The notes: generated by a model not told the origin, from the sequence alone. A stretch of DNA of 54,503 nucleotides from Aureobasidium sp. EXF-3400 (GCA_024195585.1 SWBL01000342.1:1-54503); one strand, 5' to 3'; counted from the first letter of the stretch, positions 21,011 through 32,522 are shown. Made by a program: numbers and translations.

Positions 21011-23342
21011 ACTGATTGGCCTACTGCCAATACTCTCTCTTCCTGCATATCAGGCTAAGATCCACGCACTTCCCACTGCTATTACATCTCGCCCTGGTCG
21101 AGATGGCAAGCAACTCTCTGCTATTCAACAGCACTTCGGACTTGTCCCTTGCAGTCCAGCTGCACCCTCTGGTTATCCTCATCACCTCTGACTACACAAC
21201 GTGCCACTCCATGCGCAGCCAAAAAGGCCCAATCGTCGGTGCAATCATCGGCTGGCAAAGTAGACATACTATCACCATGGAGCAAGCCTTCCAATGCAGG
21301 ACAAGGGACAAGGAGTGGGTATAGACATCATAGCAACGTTTTGGGCCCTTGGAAGGCCTCCGATAATCCCTTCGCAGTCAAGATACTCTCGTCTTCTTTG
21401 TTCTTCAATGAAAATGTCGAAGGAACGCGGTGTTCGCAACAGGGGTTCTCTTTTGCCAAACTTCATTATCTGATCCCTCTTCGTAGTCTGCCTGCGAGGC
21501 ATATTGAGTTGCTTTTTCGAGCTCCGTCTTCCTGGGAGCGCGTGACAAAAGGCTGATCATAGTAGTCGCCATTTGGCTGTAGTTGTAGTCGTGATAATTG
21601 CCCACTCTAGCACACTCGTTGGTTGCTTCAGCGGTTTCGCCAGTACTGCCGAACGATATCTCATCATGCATAGGACGTTGCACTTTCGGTGGGGATCTGC
21701 GAGACGAAGTCGCCGGCTTTGATACACAATCACACATGATTTGTACGTTTCTTGACAATGCACATCATGCGCGTTCGCAGACTACATGATCAGGACAGAT
21801 TAGGAACGGGATGGCACAAGTGTGGAAGTTGTTCTTCCATTCAAACGCTATGTACTGGTTGTGGAGCGAACCGACACCAAAAAAGAAATGAAAGCTGCAA
21901 CCATACGTGAGAAACGAACTGCTTTCCAAGCTGAAGAAGGCACATGGCGGTTGACCAACATACAGGCTGTCTTGAATGACTATTCATTTCCTTCTCTTTC
22001 TCTTGCAGCTCGGTGATGAGCGATTGCATGTTACATGTCGCGAATTGTATGTGTGGAGGACTCGTGAGGGTCTGGCGGTAGTCTGGTTGAAGAGCTTCGG
22101 TTGAGCGATCGAGCAGTCGAACAGTCGAGCCGTGAGGATGCCAGTCGATCAAGCCTATGGTGGTGTAGGAGGCAGGGTTGCAAATGGTATTCTCTTCCTC
22201 GACGCCGAATCCTTGGACGATGTTGCAAGTTATCAAGGTCAAGCTGGAATGACGGCGGAAGGGATGGTAGCATGAGATATTGACGTGACTGAGCGAATGG
22301 AGAAAATTTTCTGGCGCGGCTGATCAGTACAGAGTCGTGTTCTGGGATGACCGAGTGCGAGAGGTCCAGTTGAGAGACGTGCGCATCTTAGAGTGTTAAG
22401 TTGTAGGAAGACGGAAGATGGCGCCATTGTATAGGATGGTGGAGCAGCGTTGGATGTTGCCCGCGCACACGGTTGTTCCATGCTTGTCTTGCGTGATTCG
22501 TGCGAGGACGATGATGCGGTCAGCCCTGGCGCATGCCGACTTGCAGAGGTGTGATAACACGTTGGTGTTCAGACATCTTGGATGTAGCCGAGCACGAAAT
22601 GTGCAAGACAAACAAACACCTTGATGGGCTGGCACGGAAGCATCTGGACCCTGAGCGACGTTTCGCATGACGCGCTTTTGTTTGTGCTTCCCGACTATGA
22701 GTAGGAAGCGACGGTTTCCCAGAGCAGTTCTTGCAGTACTATCTTATTCCGAAGACGAAGATGAGAAATGCACCAAACACCCGAATTTTCAAGACGCGAA
22801 CGCCTTGCTAATGGTGAAGTGGGAGCATATCATTCTCGTGGTCCACTCTTGAGTTTCAGACATCTTGATACTTTCGTTAACATTTTTCCTTTCGTCAACT
22901 CCTTTCCTGTTCAGATCTGAGAAGAATTCTTCTATATCCAAACCCTTCTGATTTCTACTTATCTTCTGCGCACCGCTCAACACTCACTTTAGTCATCTTT
23001 TGCAGTTGCTAAGTGGAGAAAATCTTGAAGCCTGTATTTCCCAAACCCTGCCTACTTGGCCTTGTTCATTACCCATGTCTTAATTCCTCCTTTATAAACT
23101 TTTTGATTACATTTTTGCAATCGTTCATATCCACACCCTTGTCTGAAGTGAGTTATTGGCGCAGTTGGCGCACGCATCTATCACCACTACTGACACGCTT
23201 GCCACCACGCTAGAGCGCTTCTCCTCGCTCAACGCTTCGCTCACCTGGACTTGATCTCTGCACTTCCCGCATCTATCGTTGCGTTTACAAAGATTGTCTT
23301 TTGGTGGAGAGCATGGCGGCGCCTGCACTTCGGTGGACCACA

Positions 23343-24540
23343 TCATAAACTTCAAGGTCATTGTTGCCAGACTTAGGAGATCCGATGTCGTTGGTGATGT
23401 TAGTCTCCCACTTCCTTTACCTAAATGACATGGCGCGCTAATTGCCTTATAGTTCTACTCTGTCCGTCTGCACCCCTAAGTCCTCGCCAACGTCAAGCTC
23501 TGCGGCTACGAGCAGATCACGGTTTTTAGGGCTATTGCATCCCCATTATTTTTGCTAGTCATGATCTTGTTGCCGTCGCTCAGACTAGCTCTGGCAAGAC
23601 AGCTTCCTGGCTCGTCTGGAGACGCCGCCCTTGTGCTGGCAGACAGGCGTCTTTATGCCGAGCCCCCTGTCACTGTTTTTGGCTCGACTCGCGAGCTCGC
23701 CCAGCAGATCTTTGGCGAAGCCCGCGTTCATGAGCTCTAGAAGACCTGTGGTATTCTGATCGGCACCCCTAATTGACTCGAGGACTTTTTGTCATCGTTG
23801 TCCCTACTCGCGAGCTGGCCCAACAGATCTATAATGAGGCACGCCGTCTCTGCTACCACTCCATGTTGCGCCCTGTCCTCCATACGGAAAGATTCCCGAT
23901 CTTCCCATTGGTACTCTTGGCCGTCTTCAGGAATTGATGAACAGACCCGCCGTTCTTTCCATGGGATGCGTCAAGTCCACCGCAGGAGGCGGTAAGTGCC
24001 CCAACTTTCTCATTTTGAGCACTTACTAACAACTTAGATGCCAACACAGACCCCCAACACGCCTACATCATGTTCTCTACAGCCTTCTCAGAGAGTCGCG
24101 CAACATCGCTCAGACCTGGCAAGCTCCAAGGACCCCGTCTCATGGCTGGCAGCAGGTCAATACTGAGCCGCTCGTCGTTATCATTGTCCCTACTCGCGAG
24201 ATCGCTCAGCAAATCCTCTACGCGGCCTGCTTATGTCTACATAGGCCTGACGCACTCTTATCTTTTGTAACAGCAAGGGCGAAGTCGAAGAGCTTGATAA
24301 TTTCCTCTACAACGAGGTTTTTCCCACTTTTTCCATACACGGCGATCGTTCTGAGCTCGAGAGAGAGGACGCCATGAGAAACTTCAAGACAAAGAAGAAC
24401 GGCATCTTGATCGCTACGAACGTCTTCGGCCGTAGCATCGGCGTTCCATAGGTCAACCACGTCATCTGCTACGCTCGAGAGCCCTGCCGCACCCTCATCT
24501 TCTACAACAGTCGTGATACATAGTATTGATAGTTCCACGT
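23343..24540 (+). pseudogene. Broken, rearranged DED1-type DEAD-box RNA helicase
   Basis: Pieces of a DEAD-box helicase lie in order but in different frames with stops. A VLANVKLCGYEQ block (Q-motif region) lies near 23479. Motif I appears as AQTSSGKT near 23578. Motif Ia (TRELAQQI or TREIAQQI) occurs three times, near 23685, 23805 and 24190, where an intact gene has one. A motif III-like FSTAF lies near 24073. A helicase-C stretch from about 24272 reads KGEVEELDNFLYNEVFP, then IHGDRSELER, then ILIATNVFGRSIGVP with an in-frame stop near 24450. The DEAD box itself was not found. Repeated motif Ia suggests tandem partial duplication before decay. The intact source gene is not in this window. 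Confidence 0.8.
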
Positions 24541-25002
24541 TGGTTTGTCCGTTTGGTATTGTGCTCCTTCGACTTTGGGTCATTTCAGTTGGCGATTTCC
24601 TGACCAAGAAGGTCATTGTTTATATTATCTTCGTCCTCATTCATCTTGGTCTTGCTCTTGATTTTTTCTTGCCTCTCTTCTCATTCTTGGTCTTGTTGCT
24701 CCTATTCCCGGAACGATGCATTTCGTGTTCCGCTCGAGGCAAGCATTCTCGACCTCTACATTGACACATTATTCAGTATCTTGGGCTGGTGCAGAAACAC
24801 CCTGCACCTTGATGTCGCCAGAAGGAGTCGCAAGCTCTAACGCCCAAGGCCTGGTCTACCAATCACTGACCACTTGAGCTTTTTCGAACCAACCTACATA
24901 TTCAGGCAAGACGCCAAGTGTCTGTGCGCGAGGGATCGGCATCCTTCCTGTCTCGAGTATATAAGTCTCATCACGAGTCTTCCCTCTTCTTCGTCCTTTT
25001 GA
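24541..25002. other. Intergenic region upstream of F-box gene
   Basis: This 462-base gap is T-rich in its first half. No gene is recognised. It should hold the promoter of the F-box gene at 25003. Confidence 0.35.
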
Positions 25003-26739
25003 ATGAACGTTGAATCCAAGAGCATGGTATTCGAATATCGAAGAGACACTCGTAGCCAAGATGGCACAGGCAAAAGTATAGGCATGCCCCCAAATCTTGT
25101 CTCATCGATATCCCACCGCAAGACTCCACTTACTACTCACGAATTTGTGGATTCGACCAATCACATCCAGCAATTGCCTCTTGAGCTCTTGCATGCCATT
25201 CTCGAGTTGGTCCTATTTCGTGAGGAAGATGAGGGATGGTTTCGTTCTGAGCCTCGGTATCATAGCGTTATGCTGGTCTGCAGAGACTGGGCAGAAATTG
25301 CTTCAAATATTTGGTGGAGGACTCGGCAATACATCAATCCCGAGGCTGAAGCTCCCCTTGCGTCTCTCACAAGATTACCTCTTCAGCGTCAACAGTGGTA
25401 TGCGGACAAGATCCAGCATCTGGACCTGAACGAAACCGATGCTCCGGATTTTATCGCTGCACTCAGACTCGACTTTCCATCTTTGAAAACTCTTCAAGTT
25501 ACACAGTGGATGGATTACGGAGTTGGCTTCGTTTGTCTGGCCTCTCAGTTCATAGACCGGAGTCTGCTTGAGCTGAAACTCTTGCGTGCATATCGAACGG
25601 ACGATATCTTAACAGCACTGCTCAACGCACCAAACCTTCGCACTCTCGAACTGAGTTGTGAGATCCCGGATGCGACATCGGACAAGCTCTTGAAAGCTAT
25701 GCAAACATGCATGCAGCTTCGAGTCTTGGAGCTCAGCTTTTCCATCGAGGCCGTCATTACCAAGGATGTCCTTGCTGCAATCGCCTCTCTGCCGTACTTG
25801 ACAAGACTTCATCTACCTTGTGGTGAACTTACATTTGAGGCCACCGAGTATGTATTAGCCACGAACACCTTCCCATTCCGTAGTATTACTCACCTGGATC
25901 TGGAGAATTTCCATTCGACAGCGATCGATCTGCTCGTCGGGATCCCCTCACTGAAATCTTTGTCGCTTGGTGTCATCGGTACCGCGCCCATTTTACAAGT
26001 CCTGGCTACTCTTTGCAACCTCCAGAACCTTGAGCTGCGCTTTCGTGACTCAGTCGCTATCGATTACTCACAATGGGAATGCTTGACAAGACTGGAATCT
26101 CTACGCAGGATTTCGATCGCTTCTTGGAACGACTTCGGTTTCTCGCAGGTTGACCTCTCATCGATTACGACGAGTGAATTCATCTCATTCTTCCAAGTAA
26201 TGCCACAATTGAGCGGCTTCTGGATTAACGCCGCGATCTCGAATACTGCTGAACTGTACATCAAAGCTGGGGAGATCTGCAAGAATCTTGAATCGCTTGG
26301 TTTCCGTGGGCAAATCGATAGCACGATGATTCTCGAGTCCCACATAGGTGGCGATCCTTTGTACCCGATGCTAGAATCCCTTTGGGTACATCAATTCATC
26401 GAACCTCAAGATGAACACACATGGTAGGTACTACAACATTGATCATTCGACAGGAAAAGTTGATACTGACGATCATCGCTCTATAGGGACGAACGAGTCG
26501 ACAACGCAGCACTTCTGCTCTGCAAGGCTGCGCCTAAGCTTTGGGCTGTGCATGGTGGAACCCAAACAATTCAACAACAGGATCATGATCTCGAACCTTT
26601 GGTGACAGAATGTGACAACTTTACAGCTTGCGTCGAGGAACGTCACTATTCAATGCGACAGCAAGAAAAGACTAAGTGGTTGAATGAGAAGTATGGTAAG
26701 AACATGCACAGTGGAATGCCGATTGGTACGTATGTCTAG
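25003..26739 (+). CDS. F-box protein with leucine-rich repeats
   Basis: This is a predicted substrate adaptor of an SCF ubiquitin ligase. Exons are 25003-26423 and 26487-26739; the split Trp codon joins in phase, giving 557 residues. The F-box lies at about residues 53-105: QQLPLELLHAILELV, then VMLVCRDWAEIASNIWW. Irregular leucine-rich repeats follow to about residue 420, seen as repeated LKTLQV, LRTLELS, LRVLELSF, LTRLHLP, LKSLSLG and LQNLELRF. The C-terminal exon is polar (NKxTKWLNEKYG-like) without a known domain. It is a typical fast-evolving fungal accessory gene, and its target is unknown. Neighbouring sequence upstream is decayed. Confidence 0.85.
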
Positions 26740-27455
26740 AGATGTATAGCTTTGCATGGTTGCCACGTGCGATGGTCGGCAATAGATCAACACTTCTTGT
26801 ACTGAATTCTGCACTTGCGTGACTGAAGCTTCATCGTTTGAGATTGCGAATCAGTGGCAGTGATTATTGTCATGCTTGTTGGTAGGATAACCCTGCCTCC
26901 GGGAACCTTACCAGTTCTTCTGTGCCGATCTCTTTCATCGTTTAGTAGAGTGGCTGCTCACGTCAGAATTCCTTTACCTAACGAGGCTGTGCAAAATACT
27001 AATCCCAATCAGTGGTCAGAAGATCCGGTGGTGTTTGCGTGAAGGATTAGAAGCACAGCGGTATCTGACATAAGCTCATGTCAGAAGTACTACGGTATCG
27101 ACACAAGCCCATGTCGATGTCTAGAATAATTCATTCTCGGACAGACGATCACACGCCAAGATATTGTTATTAAACATGGTCGGAATTTATCTTGATAGGC
27201 AGGAACGATCTCTCGGCGTATATCTAACTTCTCTACGTGTAAAATGATTAAGGGTTTGTTGAGATAGTCAAGGTCGAAGATGGGTGGTGTGACTTGTGCG
27301 AAGCTGGTGGAGTCGTTAGTGACGCTTGTGGCTGAGAGGGTGTACCATGTCCAAACATATTAAAAGAGGGTCCCAGGACTTGGTCTAATCCTTAAAGTCT
27401 GTTATCGCGCGCGACATAGTTCTGACTGTGATCAACTTCTCCACAACCATTCAAC
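26740..27455. promoter_or_regulatory. Intergenic region with twin hairpins, upstream of BBE oxidase
   Basis: This 716-base gap contains two tandem near-copies of a small hairpin at 27059-27120 and a TATTAAAA stretch near 27358, about 95 bases upstream of the oxidase start. No gene is recognised. Confidence 0.4.
27059..27120. repeat. Tandem pair of short inverted repeats
   Basis: Two adjacent related units each fold on themselves. Unit 1 has arms CTGACAT and ATGTCAG (27065-27071, 27078-27084). Unit 2 has TCGACA and TGTCGA (27098-27103, 27112-27117). Both begin CGGTATC and have an AAGC(T/C)C-type loop. The arms changed together, keeping pairing. Confidence 0.6.
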
Positions 27456-28882
27456 ATGCAGAGGTTCGAAGCTCTTGCCGCAGAACTACCCGATCTTCAC
27501 ATAGTGTCGAGAGACGATGAAGACTACACAGCACGTCGAAAGATCTACAACAGTGCAGTCAATAAAAGGCCGCTCGCTATCGTCGTGGCAAAATCAGCAG
27601 ATGAGGTCGCATCGACAATCAGGTTCGCGCGTCGCCATGGAGTCGACATATCTGTCCGTGCTGGCGGTCACGATATGTTTGGCAGGGCTCTGGTTGAAGA
27701 TGGTCTCTTGATCGACATTCGAAAACTCAACGATGTGACAGTCGACAAAGATGCTGGCACTGCAAAAATTGGCGGCGGTGTCCTTTCGGAAAAGCTGAGC
27801 AAGGTCTTGGCTGAGCATGGCTGTATGACACCTTGTCCGAATATCGCAACGTATGCCGATTATCAAACTGTTCCACGACTATCTTGCTGACATCACAAAG
27901 TGTAGGTTACATCGGCTTTGCTATGACAGGTGGCTATGGACCAATGGCACACAAATTTGGCCTAGGGATCGACCATCTGCTGTCTGCCAGGATTGTCGAT
28001 GCAAACGGCGATATCGTCCAGGCTGACGACCACGTCATGAAAGCTATGCGTGGCGCTGGAGGAAACTTTGGCGTGGTTGTTGAGGCAAACATAAAGATAC
28101 ATGGTTTTGCTCAAATGCTGGCCGGTTCTATCATATTTGAATCAGCCGACTACCGAATGAGCATGAGAAATGTTCAGGCAGGGATGGAGAAACTCGCCGC
28201 TGAGAATGATCTACCACCGGAGCTTGAACTGCAACCTTTCCTCACTGCAACTCCAACTGGAAAAGTGTACGGTGGATTCTTCATGTGGGCAGGACCAGAC
28301 ATCGACCGCGGTCGCAAGTACCTCGACAAAGTCTTGTCTTTCCACCCATATGTGCTTTGCACAGTTGCCCCAGCTACCATGATGGAATCGCTGGAACGAA
28401 CTGCTGCATACGTTCCGGAGAGCTCCTATATGAACTCGCGCGCTGTCAATGTCAAGAGAATAACACCAAAGATCTACGACGTCCTTGTTGAAGCATGCGA
28501 ACGAATGCCAGCAGACCCGGCAGCGATGCTGACATGGCATGAAGTCCGTTCTTGTTCGCCATCATTCGATCCTACGACGAGTCTAGCATCAGTATTCAAT
28601 TGTCGTGAGCCACATTACGTTATTGAGATCCTGGCAAACGCTTCTATCGAGGAGAATTTCGAAGCCGTCTCAAAGTGGGGTCTGTCTCTCAAGGAAGAGC
28701 TGCTCCGGAAAGCGCCAGAGGAGGTTCTAAACGCATCGTGGCTGGCATCGACGCCAGATGAGGATATCGGTTTGTTGGAGAAACTCTACGGAACCGCTAA
28801 TGCTCAATTCCTGAGAGAGCTCAAGAAAGAAAGAGATCCTGAGGCAATATTCAAGCACGCTATACCTAGCATACAGCTATGA
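27456..28882 (+). CDS. FAD-linked oxidase, BBE family
   Basis: This is a flavoprotein oxidase of the berberine-bridge/6-hydroxynicotine oxidase type. Exons are 27456-27850 and 27901-28882, giving 458 residues. The FAD-binding domain (PF01565-like) spans about residues 35-175, with VRAGGHDM carrying His72, the expected covalent flavin attachment residue. The second attachment Cys of bicovalent members is replaced: the matching stretch reads NIATVGYIGF. The middle is the substrate domain. The BBE tail has YGTANAQFLRELKK followed by DPEAIF. There is no signal peptide, so an intracellular enzyme is likely, unlike most secreted BBE oxidases. Substrate is unknown. It could act in secondary metabolism or carbohydrate or alkaloid oxidation. 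Confidence 0.9.
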
Positions 28883-29244
28883 TGATAAATTCGATAGTCT
28901 GACTTGTTTCGTGAGCCACAATGTTGATGTAAACTGTACATGGCCATATTCATACCTCGGAAGAGCATTAACAGCATTAATTCCCCGCCTAGTTTGCAGA
29001 TCATGCTGAACAAACTTGGTGACACTACCTTCCCATGTACTGAAGTATGTAACGCGTGGTGGGAAGCACCAGTCGTTGAATTCAAGCCTCAGAGTGCGGA
29101 AGCTATCTTGCAGCATGTATAGTAAATGAGCCTCTATACTGTGTTTAGAATGCCAACTCTTGAATCTCATGCAAGGCATGGAAAAGAAAAACAGCAAGAA
29201 AACAAGTCAATGCCTTCAGAAGACGGCGAACAATGCTACTTGAA
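28883..29244. other. Convergent 3' intergenic region with repeat copy
   Basis: This 362-base gap lies between the ends of the oxidase and CoA-transferase genes. Its right part carries one copy of a diverged repeat shared with 33350-33530. Confidence 0.4.
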
Positions 29245-29253
29245 TCATATAGC
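29117..29253. repeat. Diverged dispersed repeat, copy 1
   Basis: TATAGTAAATGAGCC, then AGAATGCCAACT, GCAAGG, AAAACAGCAA and AAGTCA recur in order at 33351-33530, with many C/T and G/A differences. Both copies sit just past the stop codon of a minus-strand gene. Confidence 0.6.
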
Positions 29254-30662
29254 ACCTTGCTCTCGCAGCCGTTGGATCTCCTCCGAGCCATAACCAGCTT
29301 CCGCAAGCACATCATCCGTATGCTCGCCTAGTACCGGCGGCCGGCTCCTGATACTGGCCTTGGACTCGCTAAACTTGACGGCCGGGCCAATGCCTTTCCA
29401 TTCGCCACTCTGCACAGCATCCCAATCCAGATCCTGAATCATGTCTCTAGCAATGGCTTGCGGATGCTCAAAGGCCCTCTGAATAGTGTTAACCTGGCCA
29501 TGAGCCAAACCCGTCCCATCTAGCAGCTTCAGCCATTCCTGCGACGTCTTGGCCGCAAAAACAGCCTCGAATATCTCCTCCATCTCTGATCGGCGCTCGA
29601 TTCTTTGCGTGTTTGTTGCGTATCGCAGGTCTTCTGCCAGATCATCGCGATCTATTATGCGACAAAGTTTCTGGTATTGCTTATCATTGTTCGCTGCTAC
29701 GGTAAGCCACACGTCATCCTTGCATTTCCAGGTGTTGTAAGGCACAATGCTCGGATGAGCAGCACCCCATCGCTTGCCGTCAATACCCATGTTCAGCCAG
29801 TTCGCACCAACGTTGATGAGCAAGCTCAGCTGCGTTTCAAACAGAGATGCCGAGATATACTGACCTTTCCCAGTCTTCGCACGGTGAAGGAGAGCCGCCA
29901 TAATCGCTCCGTGGGTGTACAGGCCGGTGCTCATATCAGTCATGCCAAGGCCTGGCCTGACAGGACCCTACTTAGACGATTAGACCTGCCAAATGTTTAC
30001 TAGAGACTCTAAAATCGGGAAGAGTTTCGTCTTGTAAGACTTACCCCGCCTGCAGCACCAGTTATGTGCATTAATCCTCCCTCGGCTGCAGCAATCGCGT
30101 CGTAACCAGCTCGATTCGCATATGGTCCGCCAGAACCATAGCCAGAAACAGAAGCATAGATTAATCTCGGATTGATCTTCGACATCGCAGCATACCCAAT
30201 CCCCAATTTATCAGCACCACCAGGCACAAAGTTCTCAATGACGACATCGCTCTCCTTGACAAGCTTGTGCACAATGTCCAGTGCTTCGGGCTTCTTCAAG
30301 TCCAGCGTCATACTCCGCTTATTGCGGTTGACCGAAGCGAAGTAGAAGCTCATGGGTCCAATGTCGGGCTTCCACGCTTTGGCCTCTTCTTTGCCTTTCC
30401 AGCTACGCGTCTCGTCGCCTATGCCTGGCTGTTCGATTTTGATCACGTCCGCGCCGTAATCGGCTAAAATCTGTGTGCAGAAGGGCCCAGCGAGGATGCG
30501 GCCGAAGTCGAGGATGCGGATGCCTTTCAGTGGTCCATCTTGATTGGCTGGGCTTGCAGCGGTTGCGTTGTATCGTCTAGATGTTTTGAACTGGCTGTAT
30601 TTGACTGCACTTTCCAGTGCTAGCAGAGCCGACCTTCGCAGGGTCACTGAGCTCGGCTTCAT
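29245..30662 (-). CDS. Mitochondrial class III CoA-transferase (CaiB/BaiF)
   Basis: This enzyme transfers coenzyme A between carboxylic acids. Overall it most resembles the succinyl-CoA:glutarate CoA-transferase (SUGCT) branch. Exons are 30662-30045 and 29967-29245, giving 446 residues, normal length. The first about 32 residues are Arg/Ser-rich without acidic residues until Glu17, suggesting a mitochondrial leader. Family blocks are GIRILDFGRILAGPFCTQ, LADYGADVIKIEQP, NRNKRSMTLDLK, VVIENFVPG and the catalytic Asp217 in GLGMTDMSTG. The C-terminus ends in a PPVLGEHTDDVL block. It is divergent from an acyl-CoA dehydrogenase with a 513-base shared promoter, suggesting one pathway for a short dicarboxylic or branched acid. 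The exact substrate is inference. Confidence 0.92.
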
Positions 30663-31175
30663 ATTATCGTGATATCTCTTGATGTCTAAGAAGGCAGAAA
30701 AATGTTTGCGTGATATATCGGAAAGTTATATGCCAACAATTCGAGATGGCAGAGCACAGCGATAGTGGACCTTGATGAACTCTCAGGTGGATAAATTACT
30801 TTGTTGAGGCATCATCGCACTATTTGCCCTCATATCATCAGGAAAAGGTCACAACTAACCGGGATCTTCAGATGAGGTCGAGAGACCTCGGGTGCAAAAG
30901 GACACATGGTGGCCAGAAGTCATGAGGATTCGGCTTTAACTCCCCTGATAAGACTTGGTGAAGGGTTAAATCCGAAAGCTCATGACTTCTGGCCACTGTC
31001 AAATCGCGCCGCGCGGAAGCGGCGTGGCGGGGTGTGGGGTACGGCTACTAGACCCGTTCGCCGTGTTGCCTGTTTGATTCACTGCAGGTACATAAGCAAC
31101 AATGATTGGGATCTCGAACTGTCAACAACATACTTCCAGACACGCTGAACGGTGTCGATCTAATCAGAGACAACA
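30663..31175. promoter_or_regulatory. Bidirectional promoter, CoA-transferase / acyl-CoA dehydrogenase
   Basis: This 513-base gap lies between two divergent start codons. It contains a long imperfect inverted repeat at 30909-30996. No gene is evident. Confidence 0.5.
30909..30996. repeat. Long inverted repeat in bidirectional promoter
   Basis: GTGGCCAGAAGTCATGAG (30909-30926) is the perfect complement of 30979-30996. Pairing continues inward imperfectly through ATTCGG and TTTAAC to a loop near 30941-30963. The whole stem is about 32 base pairs. It could be a foldback mini-element or a two-fold regulator site. Confidence 0.85.
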
Positions 31176-32522
31176 ATGGCAGCATATCGGACGTCCTCAT
31201 CGCTGACAAGATTGTCACTGCAGCAGTCCGCTTTCTTAAGCAGGATCCTAGCACAACAATTCCGACCACAAGTCACCGAGCTCAGAAGAAGCTCTCCCTG
31301 TATAGCGACCGCATCTCGGCGAACTTACATCGCCAAAGCGACCGAATACCTGCCAGTATATGCCGACTACAATGAGTCCCAAACAATGGTTCGCGAGTCT
31401 ATCGCCAAGATCTGCGCCGACTTTCCACTGGAATACTGGCATGATATCGACAACAAAGCCGTGTGGCCAACCGAGTTCCAAAAAGCCGTCGCTGATGCTG
31501 GATGGCTAGGCATCATGATGCCGTCCGAGTATGGCGGTAGCGAGCTAGGCTTGTCTGAAGCCACCGTCATGATGCAGACGATAGCCGAGGGTGGTGGCGG
31601 CCAAACATCTGCTAGCTCTGTCCACATGAACATCTTTGGCTTAGCACCAGTCATCAAATACGGAACCGAGGAGCAAAAAAAGCGCTTCTTGACGCCTCTG
31701 ATCGAAGGTAAAGAGCGCGCTTGTTTTGCCGTAACGGAACCCAACACTGGTTTGGACACGCTGAAGCTTCAATCCCTGGCCACCCGCGACGGCGACGAGT
31801 ACATTCTCAAAGGCAGCAAAATTTGGGCCTCGACCGCGCAGGTGGCCGAGAAAATCTTGATCCTTGTCCGAACAAAGCCTGTCGAAGAATGCACCAAGCT
31901 CACCGAAGGCCTGACACTGTTCTACACCGACATGGACCGCGACCAAGTATCGGTGACCGAGATTAAGAAAATGGGTCGTGCTGCCGTCGACACCAACTCG
32001 CTCTATTTTGACGGCTGGCGAGTTCCAGTTGCGGACCGAATCGGCAACGAAGGTGACGGATTCCGACAGATTATGCACGGCATGAACGCTGAACGCATCT
32101 TGATTGCTGGTGAAGCAGTGGGCACGGGTTTTGCTGCGCTACGCCTTGCGGCAAATTACACGAAAGAACGAGTCGTTTTCGGTCGACCCATCGGTCAGAA
32201 CCAAGCAATCCAGCATCCGTTGGCTAAAGCTTGGTGTAATCTGGAGGCCACAAGGTTGATGATCATGCAAGCGGCGAAGATGTGGGACGAAGGCTTTGCG
32301 ACAGGCGAGTATGCTAATTCTGCGAAGTACTTGGCAGGCGAGAATGCGTTTGCGGCTTGTGAGACGGCGCAGTGTAGTATGGGAGGGATGGGATACGCTA
32401 AGGAGTATCATGTCGAGAGATTGCTGCGTGAAGTGGTCATCCCTCGACTGGCGCCTATCAGCAGGGAGATGTGTCTGAACTACATCGCAGAGAAGGTCAT
32501 GGACCAGCCGAAGTCGTACTGA
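31176..32522 (+). CDS. Mitochondrial acyl-CoA dehydrogenase family protein
   Basis: This is a flavoprotein that oxidises an acyl-CoA at the alpha-beta bond and feeds electrons to ETF. It is a single exon of 448 residues. The first about 45 residues are rich in Arg, Ser and Leu with no acidic residue until Glu37, fitting a mitochondrial leader. Domains in order are an N-terminal helical domain, then the middle strand domain with CFAVTEPNTGLDT (flavin contact) and KGSKIWAS. The C-terminal helical domain carries QNQAIQHPLA and the signature QCSMGGMGYAKEYHVERLLRE. The usual YEGT with catalytic Glu is replaced by IPRLAPISRE, so the base may lie elsewhere, as in some subfamilies. It is divergent from the CoA-transferase, so activation followed by oxidation of one acid is plausible. 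Substrate is unknown. Confidence 0.93.
   Translation: MAAYRTSSSLTRLSLQQSAFLSRILAQQFRPQVTELRRSSPCIATASRRTYIAKATEYLPVYADYNESQTMVRESIAKICADFPLEYWHDIDNKAVWPTEFQKAVADAGWLGIMMPSEYGGSELGLSEATVMMQTIAEGGGGQTSASSVHMNIFGLAPVIKYGTEEQKKRFLTPLIEGKERACFAVTEPNTGLDTLKLQSLATRDGDEYILKGSKIWASTAQVAEKILILVRTKPVEECTKLTEGLTLFYTDMDRDQVSVTEIKKMGRAAVDTNSLYFDGWRVPVADRIGNEGDGFRQIMHGMNAERILIAGEAVGTGFAALRLAANYTKERVVFGRPIGQNQAIQHPLAKAWCNLEATRLMIMQAAKMWDEGFATGEYANSAKYLAGENAFAACETAQCSMGGMGYAKEYHVERLLREVVIPRLAPISREMCLNYIAEKVMDQPKSY

Larger units (their letters stand above)
17668..23342. other. Gene-poor degenerate region
   Basis: No intact gene is recognisable over 5.7 kb. Open frames are short, mutually overlapping and without domain motifs or convincing splice structures. 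Base composition is not strongly AT-shifted, so this is not a typical RIP-blasted zone. Diverged copies of a C/T-rich segment occur at about 18600-18920, 20560-20900 and 20940-21010. It may be old duplicated genic DNA in decay, regulatory DNA or lncRNA, and sequence alone does not decide. Confidence 0.5.
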
